A DNA stretch of 64,000 nt from an uncultured Eubacteriales bacterium. Its GTDB lineage: Bacteria > Bacillota > Clostridia > Christensenellales > CAG-138. The number at the start of each line of letters is the position of its first letter. The stretch's first letter is position 1. Both the position numbers and the translations under genes were made by a program. The notes under the pieces are model-generated. The model saw only the letters and a program-made list of their open reading frames with translations. It was not told the DNA's origin and made no database searches. The DNA lies in NCBI GenBank assembly GCA_900543475.1, contig UQRU01000001.1, positions 1 to 64,000 of the forward strand, given 5' to 3'. Positions 26,653 to 34,683 of this stretch are shown here, one piece after another.

Positions 26653-26743
26653 GGGGCAAAATAAGGGCGAGCAACCGCTGGTTGAGAGCACAACCAACGG
26701 TAGAATCCTAGGTTCGACCAATAGGCCATGGAATTTTTGCCCC
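26653..26743. other. Structured three-stem element in the prmA / XRE divergent region
   Basis: An outer stem GGGGCAAAA (26653-26661) with TTTTGCCCC (26735-26743) encloses a hairpin ACCGCTGGTTG (26674-26684) with CAACCAACGGT (26691-26701; 10 of 11 pairs) and a smaller one CCTAGGT-TCG-ACC-aa-TAGG (26707-26725). It resembles a tRNA in outline but has no valid D-stem, T-stem or CCA context. It could be a regulatory RNA fold, a double operator or a small repeat element. Confidence 0.4.
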
Positions 26744-26807
26744 AAATGTGGGAGAATGGATGCAGAAAAACCGCAACGGCCGGCGCAGAAAAAGGAGAAA
26801 GAAAAGC

Positions 26808-27824
26808 ATGGAACAAAATCAGGGGACCTTGGGTAAGCGAATCATGGCCTTACGCAAGGCGAAGGGCTGGACCCAGGAGCAGCTGGCAGCCCAGCTGGGC
26901 ATATCCGCCCAGGCGGTGAGCAAATGGGAAAACGACGTATCCTGCCCGGATATCTCCACCTTGCCCGCCCTGGCGGCCCTGCTGGGGGTGCGGGTGGATA
27001 CCCTGCTGGGCGTGCCGGCTGCCGGTGGAGAAGCAGCCGACTTTTCCCAGGAAGCGGGCCGGCAAACGGCAGACGATGCGTCCCAAGCCCCTTTGCCCTC
27101 GCCGCGGGTGGATTGGGGCGGGGTGGCCTTTGCCGTTGCCCTGATCCTTTTGGGGCTGTCCTTCATATTAAATAAACAGCTGGGCCTTTCCCCGGACATT
27201 TGGGGCTTGGTATGGCCCAGCGTGGTGCTGGGGCTGGGGGTCCTATGGTTTTTGCGGCAGCTTGCCCCCTTTGGCCTGGGGGTGGCTTTTGTCGGGTTTT
27301 ATTACCTGCTGCAAAACCTGGGGGACCCGCTGCCCTTTCCCCTAACCTGGGACCTGGTTTGGCCCATGATCCTGATCTTGCTGGGGGTGGACATCCTGCT
27401 GAACCTGCTGGGGGTCAAACGGTATGTGGGCAACCGGTTTCAGGGACGGCATTGGCAACAGGGGGCAGCGAGCTTTGTAGAGGAAAAGGAAGTCATCCAG
27501 CTGCAAGCGGTATTCACCGAGGACGACCGGCAAATCAAGGCGCCTTGCTTGCGGGGCGGGAAGGTGCGGCTGGTATTCGGGGCAGGCAAGCTGGATCTTA
27601 CCCAGGTGCAGGCCCTGGGGGACCGGGGGGCGGCAGTGCTGAACCTGGAGGTGGTATTCGGCGGCTATACCCTGTTCCTCCCCAGGCATTTCCGGGTGGA
27701 TAACCAGGTCACCGCCATATTCGGCGGCTCCACCATCAACGGCAGTCCCTTAGAGCCCACCGCCACATTGACCTTGACCGGCAAGGTGATCTTCGGCGGG
27801 CTGGATATTCGGTATGTGGGGTGA
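26808..27824 (+). CDS. XRE-type regulator fused to membrane LiaF-like domain
   Basis: The 338-residue protein has an N-terminal XRE helix-turn-helix (MALRKAKGWTQEQLAAQLGI, AQAVSKWEND), a ~40-residue linker, three or four short hydrophobic segments (residues about 105-210) and a C-terminal beta-rich domain with VRLVFGAGKLDLTQ, LEVVFGGYTLFLP and VIFGGLDIRY. The FGG repeats are typical of LiaF/cell-wall-active antibiotic response proteins. It is thus a membrane-anchored DNA-binding protein likely to sense envelope state. AAGGAGA before the ATG at 26808 sets the start. It is divergent from prmA. Confidence 0.85.
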   Translation: MEQNQGTLGKRIMALRKAKGWTQEQLAAQLGISAQAVSKWENDVSCPDISTLPALAALLGVRVDTLLGVPAAGGEAADFSQEAGRQTADDASQAPLPSPRVDWGGVAFAVALILLGLSFILNKQLGLSPDIWGLVWPSVVLGLGVLWFLRQLAPFGLGVAFVGFYYLLQNLGDPLPFPLTWDLVWPMILILLGVDILLNLLGVKRYVGNRFQGRHWQQGAASFVEEKEVIQLQAVFTEDDRQIKAPCLRGGKVRLVFGAGKLDLTQVQALGDRGAAVLNLEVVFGGYTLFLPRHFRVDNQVTAIFGGSTINGSPLEPTATLTLTGKVIFGGLDIRYVG

Positions 27825-27849
27825 CGACGGGGTTTTTTGCAGGTTTTAG

Positions 27850-27878
27850 TTGACTTCCCGGGCCCGTTCCAGTATAAT
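27850..27878 (+). promoter_or_regulatory. Promoter of rpsU
   Basis: TTGACT (27850-27855), 17 bases, TATAAT (27873-27878): near-consensus, fitting a highly expressed ribosomal gene. Confidence 0.85.
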
Positions 27879-27949
27879 GAAACATGTTTGATTTCGACCT
27901 TGCCGGTGGCACAGCCGCTATGCTGCAACGGAGAGGGGAGGGGAAAGAT

Positions 27950-28120
27950 TTGGAAATTCGCGTAGGTGAAAACGAGTCTCTGGAAAGTGCTCTCAAACGG
28001 TTTAAGCGTAAGTGCGCCCGCAGTGGCGTCTTGGCCGAAGTCCGTCGCCGTGAACATTACGAGAAGCCCAGCGTAAAGCGCAAGAAGAAGGCCGAAGCAG
28101 CCCGGAAGCGTAAGTATTAA
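27950..28120 (+). CDS. rpsU: 30S ribosomal protein S21
   Basis: The 56-residue protein has the S21 signature [20 protein letters not shown] and a basic tail ([14 protein letters not shown]). It binds the platform of the 30S subunit near the anti-Shine-Dalgarno. The start is TTG at 27950 with GGGAGGGG upstream, which gives the family length; the frame open to 27884 begins at the promoter's transcription start and is not coding. Confidence 0.97.
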   Translation: MEIRVGENESLESALKRFKRKCARSGVLAEVRRREHYEKPSVKRKKKAEAARKRKY

Positions 28121-28232
28121 GCTTCCAAAGCCATTTACATTTACCAATAACTACCATATTCGGGATATGCATTCCGTCCTTCCCGGATAAGCGGCAGCCC
28201 CCTCAGGAAAATCAAACGATGCGTTGCATCTT

Positions 28233-28257
28233 AGCCCGCCAACTCGGCGGGCTTTTG
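28233..28257 (+). terminator. Terminator after rpsU
   Basis: AGCCCGCC (28233-28240) pairs with GGCGGGCT (28246-28253), loop AACTC, followed by TTTT. It lies about 110 bases after the rpsU stop. Confidence 0.8.
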
Positions 28258-28322
28258 CTTTGCCAGGCGGAATGGGTATGCTTAGGGGCGCCCCGGCATA
28301 CACTGTCAAGGGGGTGAGACGA

Positions 28323-28565
28323 ATGTCCATCATCGGCTTTTGCGAGTTAAAGCGTAAGGAAGTGATCAACGTGCGGGATGGAGCCAGGCTGGGCTGCGTG
28401 TGCGATTTGGAGATCGAATGCGAATCCGGCCTGGTCAAATCGCTGGTCGTACCAGGACCTCCCCATTTTTTCGGCCTGCTGAAAAACGATGAAGAGTTGG
28501 TCATCCCCTTTTCCCGCATCTCCAAGATCGGCGGAGACGTTATCTTGGTGGATCTTGTGCTTTGA
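28323..28565 (+). CDS. ylmC: YlmC/YmxH family sporulation-associated PRC-barrel protein
   Basis: The 80-residue single PRC-barrel protein contains FCELKRKEVINVRDGARLG, CDLEIE and FSRISKIGGDVILVDL, as in the YlmC/YmxH family of sporulating Firmicutes. The exact function is unknown. GGGGGTGA precedes the ATG at 28323; the longer frame from 28224 runs through the rpsU terminator. It precedes nrdR and pgeF, as in other Clostridia. Confidence 0.9.
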   Translation: MSIIGFCELKRKEVINVRDGARLGCVCDLEIECESGLVKSLVVPGPPHFFGLLKNDEELVIPFSRISKIGGDVILVDLVL

Positions 28566-28617
28566 GGTTGCAAACCTGAAAAAAATGCCGGGGAATGTGG
28601 CGTAAAACCGGACATTA

Positions 28618-28626
28618 TGGTATGAT
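28618..28626 (+). promoter_or_regulatory. Extended -10 promoter element before nrdR
   Basis: TGGTATGAT (28618-28626) is a good extended -10; the -35 region (TGGCGT at about 28598) is poor. It lies about 30 bases before the nrdR start. Confidence 0.5.
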
Positions 28627-28654
28627 ATTCCATATCAAACAGGGAGGCCAAGCC

Positions 28655-29110
28655 ATGAAGTGTCGGTATTGCTTGAGTACGGAAAGCAAAGTGGTGGATT
28701 CCAGGCCCACGGAGGATGGCACAGCCATACGCCGCAGGCGGGAATGCATCAATTGCGGCAAGCGCTTCACCACCTATGAAAAAATCGAAGAAGTGCCCAT
28801 CATGGTCATAAAAAAAGACGGGAGCCGGGAGCCCTTCGACAGCAAAAAGATCCTGGCAGGGGTGCGCAAGGCCTGTGAAAAGCGGCCCGTATCCACCGGG
28901 GATATGGAACGGTTGGTGGATGATGTGGAGCGGGAAGTATTCAATTCCCTGGAACAGGAGGTGCCCACCAATACCGTAGGTGAAATGGTGATGCGCCGGC
29001 TCAAAGAACTGGATGAAGTGGCCTATGTGCGCTTTGCGTCGGTATACCGGCAATTCAAGGACATTAGCACCTTTATGGAGGAGCTCAAGCGTTTATTGGA
29101 TGAAAAATAG
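28655..29110 (+). CDS. nrdR: Transcriptional repressor NrdR
   Basis: The 151-residue protein has a zinc ribbon ([15 protein letters not shown]...[12 protein letters not shown]) followed by an ATP-cone ([19 protein letters not shown]). NrdR senses ATP/dATP and represses ribonucleotide reductase genes through NrdR boxes. GGGAGG precedes the ATG at 28655. It overlaps or abuts pgeF. Confidence 0.97.
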   Translation: MKCRYCLSTESKVVDSRPTEDGTAIRRRRECINCGKRFTTYEKIEEVPIMVIKKDGSREPFDSKKILAGVRKACEKRPVSTGDMERLVDDVEREVFNSLEQEVPTNTVGEMVMRRLKELDEVAYVRFASVYRQFKDISTFMEELKRLLDEK

Positions 29111-29951
29111 TATGCAAGGATCCTATTTAGCAAAGGCCGGGCAGTTCAAGCACGGCTTTCTTTACGAAAAAAGCGAAGGCATCGGCTGGTACAGAGCTGC
29201 GTCGCTACAGGTGCCCGGATTGCGCCACGGGTTTTCCACCCGGGAGGGCGGGGTCACCACAGGTCGCAAGGCTTCTTTGAACCTGCATTGGGATAAGGAT
29301 GGCTGCGAGGCAGATGTGTTGGAAAATTACCGCCGGTTTGCCCGGGGCGCGGGCATTGCATATGATGATATGGTCATCGTCAACCACGCCCATGGCGCCA
29401 ACGTGATCCAGGTGGACAGGCTAAGCCGAGGCCGGGGCTTTACGCAGCCGCCCTTGCCCTTTTGCGACGGCCTGATCACCAACGACCCGGCGGTGGCGGT
29501 GGTGACCTCCCACGCGGATTGCGGAGCCTTTTTCTTTTATGACCCGGAAAACCGAGCGGTGGGCATGGCCCACGCGGGGTGGAAGGGCACCCTGCTGAAA
29601 ATCGGCCTGGTGATGGCGGAGGCCATGGGCCGGGCCTATGGCACCAGGCCGGAAAACTTGATCGCCGTGGCGGGGCCTTGTATCTGCCCCAAATGCTTTG
29701 AGGTGGATGCGGATTTGGGAGAGGAATTCGCAAGGGCCTTTGACCCGGCTGTAATGCGGCCGGGCCGGCCGGGCAAGGCTTATGTGGATCTGCCCTTATG
29801 CGCCGGGCTGCAATTTTTACAGGCGGGCATCCTGCCGGAACACATTACCCTGATGGACGCCTGTACCTATGAGGACCCAGAACGATTCTATTCCCACCGC
29901 CGGGATAAGGGAGGAACCGGCTCCATGGCGGCGTATATGCAGCTGCAATAG
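29100..29951 (+). CDS. pgeF: Multicopper-oxidase-like purine nucleoside phosphorylase (YlmD/YfiH, laccase domain)
   Basis: The protein has 283 residues. The conserved residues of the family are present: [42 protein letters not shown] and the C-terminal [19 protein letters not shown] with the third metal ligand. Members act on inosine/adenosine or, as PgeF, edit a peptidoglycan precursor. The start is uncertain: ATG 29100 overlaps the nrdR end by 11 bases, ATG 29112 begins one base after its stop; neither has a clear ribosome site. Confidence 0.9.
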   Translation: MKNSMQGSYLAKAGQFKHGFLYEKSEGIGWYRAASLQVPGLRHGFSTREGGVTTGRKASLNLHWDKDGCEADVLENYRRFARGAGIAYDDMVIVNHAHGANVIQVDRLSRGRGFTQPPLPFCDGLITNDPAVAVVTSHADCGAFFFYDPENRAVGMAHAGWKGTLLKIGLVMAEAMGRAYGTRPENLIAVAGPCICPKCFEVDADLGEEFARAFDPAVMRPGRPGKAYVDLPLCAGLQFLQAGILPEHITLMDACTYEDPERFYSHRRDKGGTGSMAAYMQLQ

Positions 29952-30030
29952 CGTTTCCATTCATTGCCGGGAATGCCGGCGTACCTGCCGGGGCAAGGTA
30001 GGGGTAATCCCCATGGAAGAAGGTTTGTCT

Positions 30031-30609
30031 ATGCAACTTTCCACCGCATTGCTCCTGTGCATCATAATCCTGGGCCTGACAGGGGGGCTTGCCCCGCTGC
30101 AGGCCCTGTTTCGCATCCGGCCCTTTCATGCCGTCTACTTTGCGGTATGTATGCTGGCCTTTTCCTCTTTTGTGTTTGCCCCTGTTGCCCAATTGCGCTT
30201 TTCCTTACAAATCGTTATGCTCCCAATTTCCCTGGCTCTGTGGGCCTGGCATGAGCGACCTAACCCAGGCGCGCCTGCGGCGTTGCTGTTTTTTTCCCTG
30301 GCTGCGTTTTTTGCCGGGCGGGCGGAGATCCTTGCAGGGGCCCATAGCGGCCTGCTTACAGGTTGTATCGCCGGAGCTGCCGCCACGGTATTGGTGACCA
30401 CACCCCGGACCGCTTTGGCTGTGGTCTGCCTGGTGCCGGTGGTGTGCGCTTTGGGGGAAGGCTGCGTCAATCTGGTCACTGGCAGCTATGGTATATTGGA
30501 TTTTGCCAGTGCGGCCTTGGCGGACGCCCAGATGAGCGGCCTTTGCTTTGGCGCTATCCTCTTATGCCTATATCAGGTTGCCCAGGAACAAAAACGGTCT
30601 GCGGAATGA
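30031..30609 (+). CDS. Unknown multi-pass membrane protein upstream of spoIIIA
   Basis: The 192-residue protein consists almost only of six or so hydrophobic helices (for example TALLLCIIILGLTGGLAPL and AALLFFSLAAFFAG) with short loops. No motif is recognised. ATG 30031 has AAGAAGG 8 bases upstream; an in-frame ATG at 30013 is possible. It is followed by a strong terminator that separates it from the spoIIIA operon, so it is not part of it. The position suggests, but does not prove, a sporulation link. Confidence 0.7.
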   Translation: MQLSTALLLCIIILGLTGGLAPLQALFRIRPFHAVYFAVCMLAFSSFVFAPVAQLRFSLQIVMLPISLALWAWHERPNPGAPAALLFFSLAAFFAGRAEILAGAHSGLLTGCIAGAAATVLVTTPRTALAVVCLVPVVCALGEGCVNLVTGSYGILDFASAALADAQMSGLCFGAILLCLYQVAQEQKRSAE

Positions 30610-30651
30610 CCTTTCTCAGCCTAGGGATTGTTTAATTTAAAATCGTTTGTT

Positions 30652-30696
30652 AAAGCCCTTGCGTCTAGCGAAACAGCGGACGCAAGGGCTTTTTGC
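30652..30696 (+). terminator. Strong terminator before the spoIIIA operon
   Basis: AAAGCCCTTGCGTC (30652-30665) pairs perfectly with GACGCAAGGGCTTT (30679-30692), followed by TT. Confidence 0.85.
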
Positions 30697-30726
30697 TTAT
30701 GGGGAAAGGGATCGGCCGGAGGCAGG

Positions 30727-30753
30727 GAATAATGCCCGGCGCTTGCACATACA
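30727..30753 (+). promoter_or_regulatory. Sigma-E-like promoter of the spoIIIA operon
   Basis: GAATAAT (30727-30733), a 14-base spacer and CATACA (30748-30753) fit the mother-cell sigma-E pattern (about ATATT, 14-15 bases, CATACA), 30 bases upstream of the spoIIIAA ATG. Confidence 0.6.
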
Positions 30754-30783
30754 CATATACCAGCAAAAGGGGGACAGGCCGCA

Positions 30784-31671
30784 ATGGAACAATGGGAAAC
30801 GCAGGTATTGCCTTTGCTACCTGCCTCGCTCGCTAAGGAACTGCAGGCAGGGGAATTGGCGGGGGCAGAGGAGATCCGGATCCGGGTGAACCGGCCAGTC
30901 CAGGTATTGGGAAAAAACAACCGGCTGCTGCAATGGACGCCGACCCCGGCGATGTGCCAAGAGGTGCTGCTGCGGCTATGCAGGCAATCCATCTACGCCT
31001 ATGGGCCGGAACTGGCAGCCTGCTATATGACCCTACCGGGCGGGGTACGGGTAGGCCTGGCGGGCCGCATGGCGGGGGCGGGTGAGGAGGCCCGGCTGGT
31101 TACGGCTACGGGCTTCAACATTCGGCTGGCCCGGGCTATCCCTGGATGCGCAGACCCGCTGATGGGTATGTTGCTGGGACCGGGGGGCCTTCGGAGCACC
31201 CTGCTGCTTTCCGCGCCGGGGGCGGGCAAAACCACCATGCTGCGGGATGCGGCAAGGCAGCTGTCCCTGCGGGGGATGAAGGTATGCCTTGCGGACGAAC
31301 GCAGGGAGCTGGCCGGGTGCGACGACGGGGTGCCTACGTTGGATGTGGGGCCCTGCACGGATGTGTTAGAGGGCTGCAAAAAGGCCCGGGCCATGTCCCT
31401 GCTGGTGCGGGGCATGGGGCCGGAGGTGCTGGTCACGGACGAATTGGCGGGCCAGGGCGACGCGGAAGCGGTGATGGAGGCGGCAGGGTGCGGGGTACGG
31501 ATCCTTGCCAGCGCCCACGGGGACGGCTGGGAGGATTTAAAACGGCGCAAAAGCTTGTTCCCGCTGATCCAAAATGGGTGTTTTACCCAGGTGATCCTGT
31601 TGCGCCGGCAGGCAGGCCAACCGCCCCGGCTGGAGACGGTATATCGGGCAAAGGAGGAACCATGCGGTTGA
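30784..31671 (+). CDS. spoIIIAA: Stage III sporulation protein AA (ATPase)
   Basis: The 295-residue secretion-type ATPase has the Walker A SAPGAGKTTMLR, a Walker B-like region EVLVTDELAGQGD and the N-terminal EIRIRVNRPVQV typical of SpoIIIAA. It would power the mother-cell side of the SpoIIIA-SpoIIQ feeding channel. It is the first gene of a complete AA-to-AH operon; its last 10 bases overlap spoIIIAB. Confidence 0.95.
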   Translation: MEQWETQVLPLLPASLAKELQAGELAGAEEIRIRVNRPVQVLGKNNRLLQWTPTPAMCQEVLLRLCRQSIYAYGPELAACYMTLPGGVRVGLAGRMAGAGEEARLVTATGFNIRLARAIPGCADPLMGMLLGPGGLRSTLLLSAPGAGKTTMLRDAARQLSLRGMKVCLADERRELAGCDDGVPTLDVGPCTDVLEGCKKARAMSLLVRGMGPEVLVTDELAGQGDAEAVMEAAGCGVRILASAHGDGWEDLKRRKSLFPLIQNGCFTQVILLRRQAGQPPRLETVYRAKEEPCG

Positions 31672-32162
31672 TGGGGGCCCTTGGGGCATTGGGGCTGGGG
31701 ATGTTTATCGGGTACGCCAAAAGCTACAGGGTACAGGCGCGGGCCCAAGCCCTCAGCGTTTTTTTAGAGGAATTGCCCAGGCTGCTCTTACAGATGGAAT
31801 ACAAGACCCTGCCCCTTAGCCGGCTGGTCCAAACCCTGGGAAGAGCAGATGGCTTACTGGGACCATTTTGGGCGGCTTTTGGCGCCTTGTTGCCGGAATG
31901 GGGGGTTGAGGGAGCCTGGATACAGGTCCTGGCGGAAAAAGCGCCGTACGGCCTTTCAGAAGGGGATCTGGCCATTTTACGAAACGCGGGGCCCATCCTT
32001 TCCTACCCGGAAGCGGAGGGCCGGAAAAAATCTGCCCAAGGGTTGTTGGCAGAGTTGACGGAGCAGCGGGAAGCCCTGCGCCGTGAACAGGAAAAACGGG
32101 GCAATTTGTATGGGACGCTGGGCCTGCTTATGGGCCTGGCCATGGCCATATTGATCCTATAA
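31662..32162 (+). CDS. spoIIIAB: Stage III sporulation protein AB
   Basis: The 166-residue protein has an N-terminal and a C-terminal membrane helix (MGALGALGLGMFIGY and GLLMGLAMAILIL) around a helical domain with FLEELPRLLLQMEYKTLPL, the SpoIIIAB pattern, related to GspF-type secretion proteins. The start ATG follows AAAGGAGG inside the end of spoIIIAA. Confidence 0.92.
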   Translation: MRLMGALGALGLGMFIGYAKSYRVQARAQALSVFLEELPRLLLQMEYKTLPLSRLVQTLGRADGLLGPFWAAFGALLPEWGVEGAWIQVLAEKAPYGLSEGDLAILRNAGPILSYPEAEGRKKSAQGLLAELTEQREALRREQEKRGNLYGTLGLLMGLAMAILIL

Positions 32163-32182
32163 GAATACGAAAGGAAAGAAAG

Positions 32183-32380
32183 ATGGGGATCGAAATCGTA
32201 TTGAAGATCGCAGGCATAGGGATGCTGGTGGCGGTGAGCTGCCAGCTGCTCAAGCAAACGGGCCGGGACGATATCGCCATGCTGGCCGCCCTGATGGGGC
32301 TGGTGATCGTATTGGGGATGGTATTGGGGGAGATCGGCTCGCTGTTTGAGGAAGTGAAGCGGATCTTCGGGTTGTATTGA
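32183..32380 (+). CDS. spoIIIAC: Stage III sporulation protein AC
   Basis: The 65-residue protein has two membrane helices (IVLKIAGIGMLVAVSCQLLK and ALMGLVIVLGMVLGEI), matching the size and pattern of SpoIIIAC. AAAGGAAAG precedes the ATG. It forms membrane parts of the SpoIIIA complex with AD. Confidence 0.93.
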   Translation: MGIEIVLKIAGIGMLVAVSCQLLKQTGRDDIAMLAALMGLVIVLGMVLGEIGSLFEEVKRIFGLY

Positions 32381-32382
32381 CC

Positions 32383-32775
32383 ATGACGGTATTTAAGCTG
32401 GCAGGGCTTGCGCTGGTGGCCCTTTGCGGTGCCGTGTTGCTGCGTGCCTATAAGCCGGAAATGGGGCTACAGCTTAGCATTGCCGCATGCTTTGTGCTGC
32501 TGAGCTATGCCCTAACGGACATCGCCGCCATACGCCAAGCGGTGGAAGGGGTGACCGGACGGTTTGGCTTGGGGGTAGAACAGCTCAAGCTGGTATTCAA
32601 AGTGTTGGGGATCGCCTATGTGGCCCAATTTGCCGCGGAGGCCTGTAGGGACGCGGGGGAGAGCGCTATCGCCTCCAAGGTGGAATTGGCAGGCCGGGTG
32701 ATGATCGTGGCGGCGGCCCTGCCGGCGCTGCTGGCGGTGCTGGAGCTATTGCGTAGCCTCCTGGAGGGGATATGA
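32383..32775 (+). CDS. spoIIIAD: Stage III sporulation protein AD
   Basis: The 130-residue protein has four hydrophobic segments; the first half repeats the AC-like pattern and the second contains KLVFKVLGIAYVAQFAAEAC, conserved in SpoIIIAD. ATG 32383 is preferred to the TTG at 32377. Its end overlaps spoIIIAE by 4 bases. Confidence 0.92.
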   Translation: MTVFKLAGLALVALCGAVLLRAYKPEMGLQLSIAACFVLLSYALTDIAAIRQAVEGVTGRFGLGVEQLKLVFKVLGIAYVAQFAAEACRDAGESAIASKVELAGRVMIVAAALPALLAVLELLRSLLEGI

Positions 32776-33920
32776 AAAAAGGCTTGTGGTTGATCCTGGC
32801 GCTGGCATTGCTTTGGCCTTGCAAGGCCATGGCCCTGGAGGCGGAGCTGGAAAGCATCCTGGACGCCACCCAGGCCCAATACGACCTATCCGCCTGGGAG
32901 GAGAGCTATGGGAAACTGCCGGCCCAGGTTCAGGATCTGTGGGGCCACGGGGATATCAATAGCCTGATCGCCGGGTTTGCCAGGGGAGAGGGGTTGGAGG
33001 CCCAGGGGTTGCTGGAAGGGCTGTGGGAAACGGCAAAAGCGACCCTTGCCCAGGGGCTTGGGTCCTTGGCCTCCATTATAGGCATTGCCCTGTTGACCGG
33101 GTTATTAGACGCACTTTTGGGGGAAAAGCAAACCAATGTAAAGGAGATCGCCTCCTTTTTATGCTATAGCGTGTGCGTTATGATCCTAAGCGCCCTGCTG
33201 GCGGATCAGCTGGCCATGACCGCCGGGGTCATCCAGGAATTGTGCGGCTTGCTGGAAACCGTTTCCCCTTTGCTGGTCACCCTGCTGGCCGCCATTGGGG
33301 CCACGGCGTCTGCGGGCATGGTGCAACCCATGTTCGTGCTCCTCAGCGGCACCGTGGCCAAAGTGGTCCAGAGCGTGCTGCTGCCTGGGGTCATGGGGGC
33401 AGGGGTATTGTATATCGTGGGGGCGTTGGCTGGACGGGAACAGGTGACCCATTTGGCGAATACCATCAAATCCTTTGTAAAATGGGCTATGGGCGGGATC
33501 ACCACGGTTTTTCTTGGGGCCATGGCCTTGGGAGGCATGAGCGCCGGCGGCGTGGACAGCATCAGCTTCCGTACCATGAAGTATACCCTGGATAAGTCTC
33601 TGCCGCTGGTGGGCGGCGTGGTGGCGGGAAGTTTAGATAGCGTGCGGGGCTGCACCATCCTGATCAAAAACGCCGCGGGCATGGCAGGGGTGGTGATGGC
33701 CTTGGGGGTGGTGCTGATGCCTTTGCTCCAATTGATGGGCATGAGCCTTGCCTTTCAGCTGACCGGCGCCTTGTGCGCGCAGGTGTCCGATAGCCGGATG
33801 CCGAAGATGCTCACCGGCATGGCGGATATATGCAGGTATATGTTTGCATGCGCCGGCTTGGTGGCCCTGATGTTCGTGTTAACAATGGGGCTGGTGGTGG
33901 CGTTGGGCAGCGGAGGATAG
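32772..33920 (+). CDS. spoIIIAE: Stage III sporulation protein AE
   Basis: The 382-residue protein has a signal-like N-terminus (GLWLILALALLWPCKAMALE), an extracytoplasmic stretch of about 85 residues and then about seven membrane helices, with GLLDALLGEKQTN, MSAGGVDSISFRTMKYTLDK and DSRMPKMLTGMADICRYM. This is the SpoIIIAE layout. It belongs to the membrane core of the forespore feeding tube. Confidence 0.94.
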   Translation: MKKGLWLILALALLWPCKAMALEAELESILDATQAQYDLSAWEESYGKLPAQVQDLWGHGDINSLIAGFARGEGLEAQGLLEGLWETAKATLAQGLGSLASIIGIALLTGLLDALLGEKQTNVKEIASFLCYSVCVMILSALLADQLAMTAGVIQELCGLLETVSPLLVTLLAAIGATASAGMVQPMFVLLSGTVAKVVQSVLLPGVMGAGVLYIVGALAGREQVTHLANTIKSFVKWAMGGITTVFLGAMALGGMSAGGVDSISFRTMKYTLDKSLPLVGGVVAGSLDSVRGCTILIKNAAGMAGVVMALGVVLMPLLQLMGMSLAFQLTGALCAQVSDSRMPKMLTGMADICRYMFACAGLVALMFVLTMGLVVALGSGG

Positions 33921-33925
33921 AAAGC

Positions 33926-34102
33926 ATGGGCTGGCTATATGGGATCGTGCTCAAGGTGAGCGCGGCGGCGATTTTACGATGTATCCTGGGGTTTTTGCTC
34001 CCGGCGGGGGCGCTGCAAAAAAGCGCCGCCCGGGGGGTGGACTTGATCATATTTTGGATGTTGGCGGAAGGCATCCTTTCCGCCTGGCAGGAGGCGCCAT
34101 GA
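33926..34102 (+). CDS. Very short SpoIIIAF-position membrane protein
   Basis: This 58-residue protein is located exactly where spoIIIAF belongs, between AE and AG. It consists of two hydrophobic helices joined by LLPAGALQKSAARGVDL, which resembles the N-terminal membrane part of SpoIIIAF (LLP-G..K-V..). SpoIIIAF proteins are normally about 200 residues with a ring-building soluble domain after the helices; that domain is absent here. The stop overlaps the spoIIIAG ATG (ATGA) without any frameshifted remainder, so the gene is genuinely short rather than freshly broken. Confidence 0.7.
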   Translation: MGWLYGIVLKVSAAAILRCILGFLLPAGALQKSAARGVDLIIFWMLAEGILSAWQEAP

Positions 34103-34683
34103 AGGAATGGAAGGCAGTTACTGAACCTCTGGGCCGTTTGGCTGCCCGGATGAAGGGGGATAAGCGGATCGAACTGGCGGTGTATGTGTTGCTGGCCGCC
34201 CTGGGGATCTTGGTGTACACAGCATCCTGCGGGAAAGAGGCGGAGGAACCAGCCCAGGCGGGCATGGTGGAAGCCCCAGCAGAAACCGCCGTGGAAGAAC
34301 GGCTGGAGGAGACATTGTCCTGCATACGGGGGGCGGGAAAGGTACAGGTGATGATCACCTACGACACCGGCGCCCAGGTGGTGCCGGCTATGCGTACAGA
34401 GGTACAAAGCAGTACCCAAGAAAGCGCAGGCACAGAGACCGCCACCGTCAACGAAAACCGTACGGAGGTATCCGCCCCCGCCACCCTCAATGACGAGGCG
34501 TTGGTCCTGACGGAAAAGGCCCCGGCGGTACGGGGGGTGATCGTGATCGCGGAAGGGGCGGCGGATATCGCCGTAAAGCTGCGGCTACAAAGCGCAGTAC
34601 AGACGGTACTGGGGATCGATCCAGGATGTATCGAGGTGTTTGAGATGAGCCGGCCGGCTTATGAAGAAGGAGGAGAAGGATGA
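34099..34683 (+). CDS. spoIIIAG: Stage III sporulation protein AG
   Basis: The 194-residue protein has a cytosolic N-terminus, one membrane helix (AVYVLLAALGILVYTAS) and an extracellular ring-building domain with RLEETLSCIRGAGKVQVMIT, PAVRGVIVIAEGA and LQSAVQTVLGI. SpoIIIAG forms a large ring in the intermembrane space. The start overlaps the preceding gene; the end overlaps spoIIIAH by 4 bases. Confidence 0.94.
   Translation: MKEWKAVTEPLGRLAARMKGDKRIELAVYVLLAALGILVYTASCGKEAEEPAQAGMVEAPAETAVEERLEETLSCIRGAGKVQVMITYDTGAQVVPAMRTEVQSSTQESAGTETATVNENRTEVSAPATLNDEALVLTEKAPAVRGVIVIAEGAADIAVKLRLQSAVQTVLGIDPGCIEVFEMSRPAYEEGGEG

Noticed and set aside
26653-26743. tRNA gene
   Set aside because: Cloverleaf outline only; no complementary D-stem, no proper T-stem closing pair and no suitable anticodon arm.
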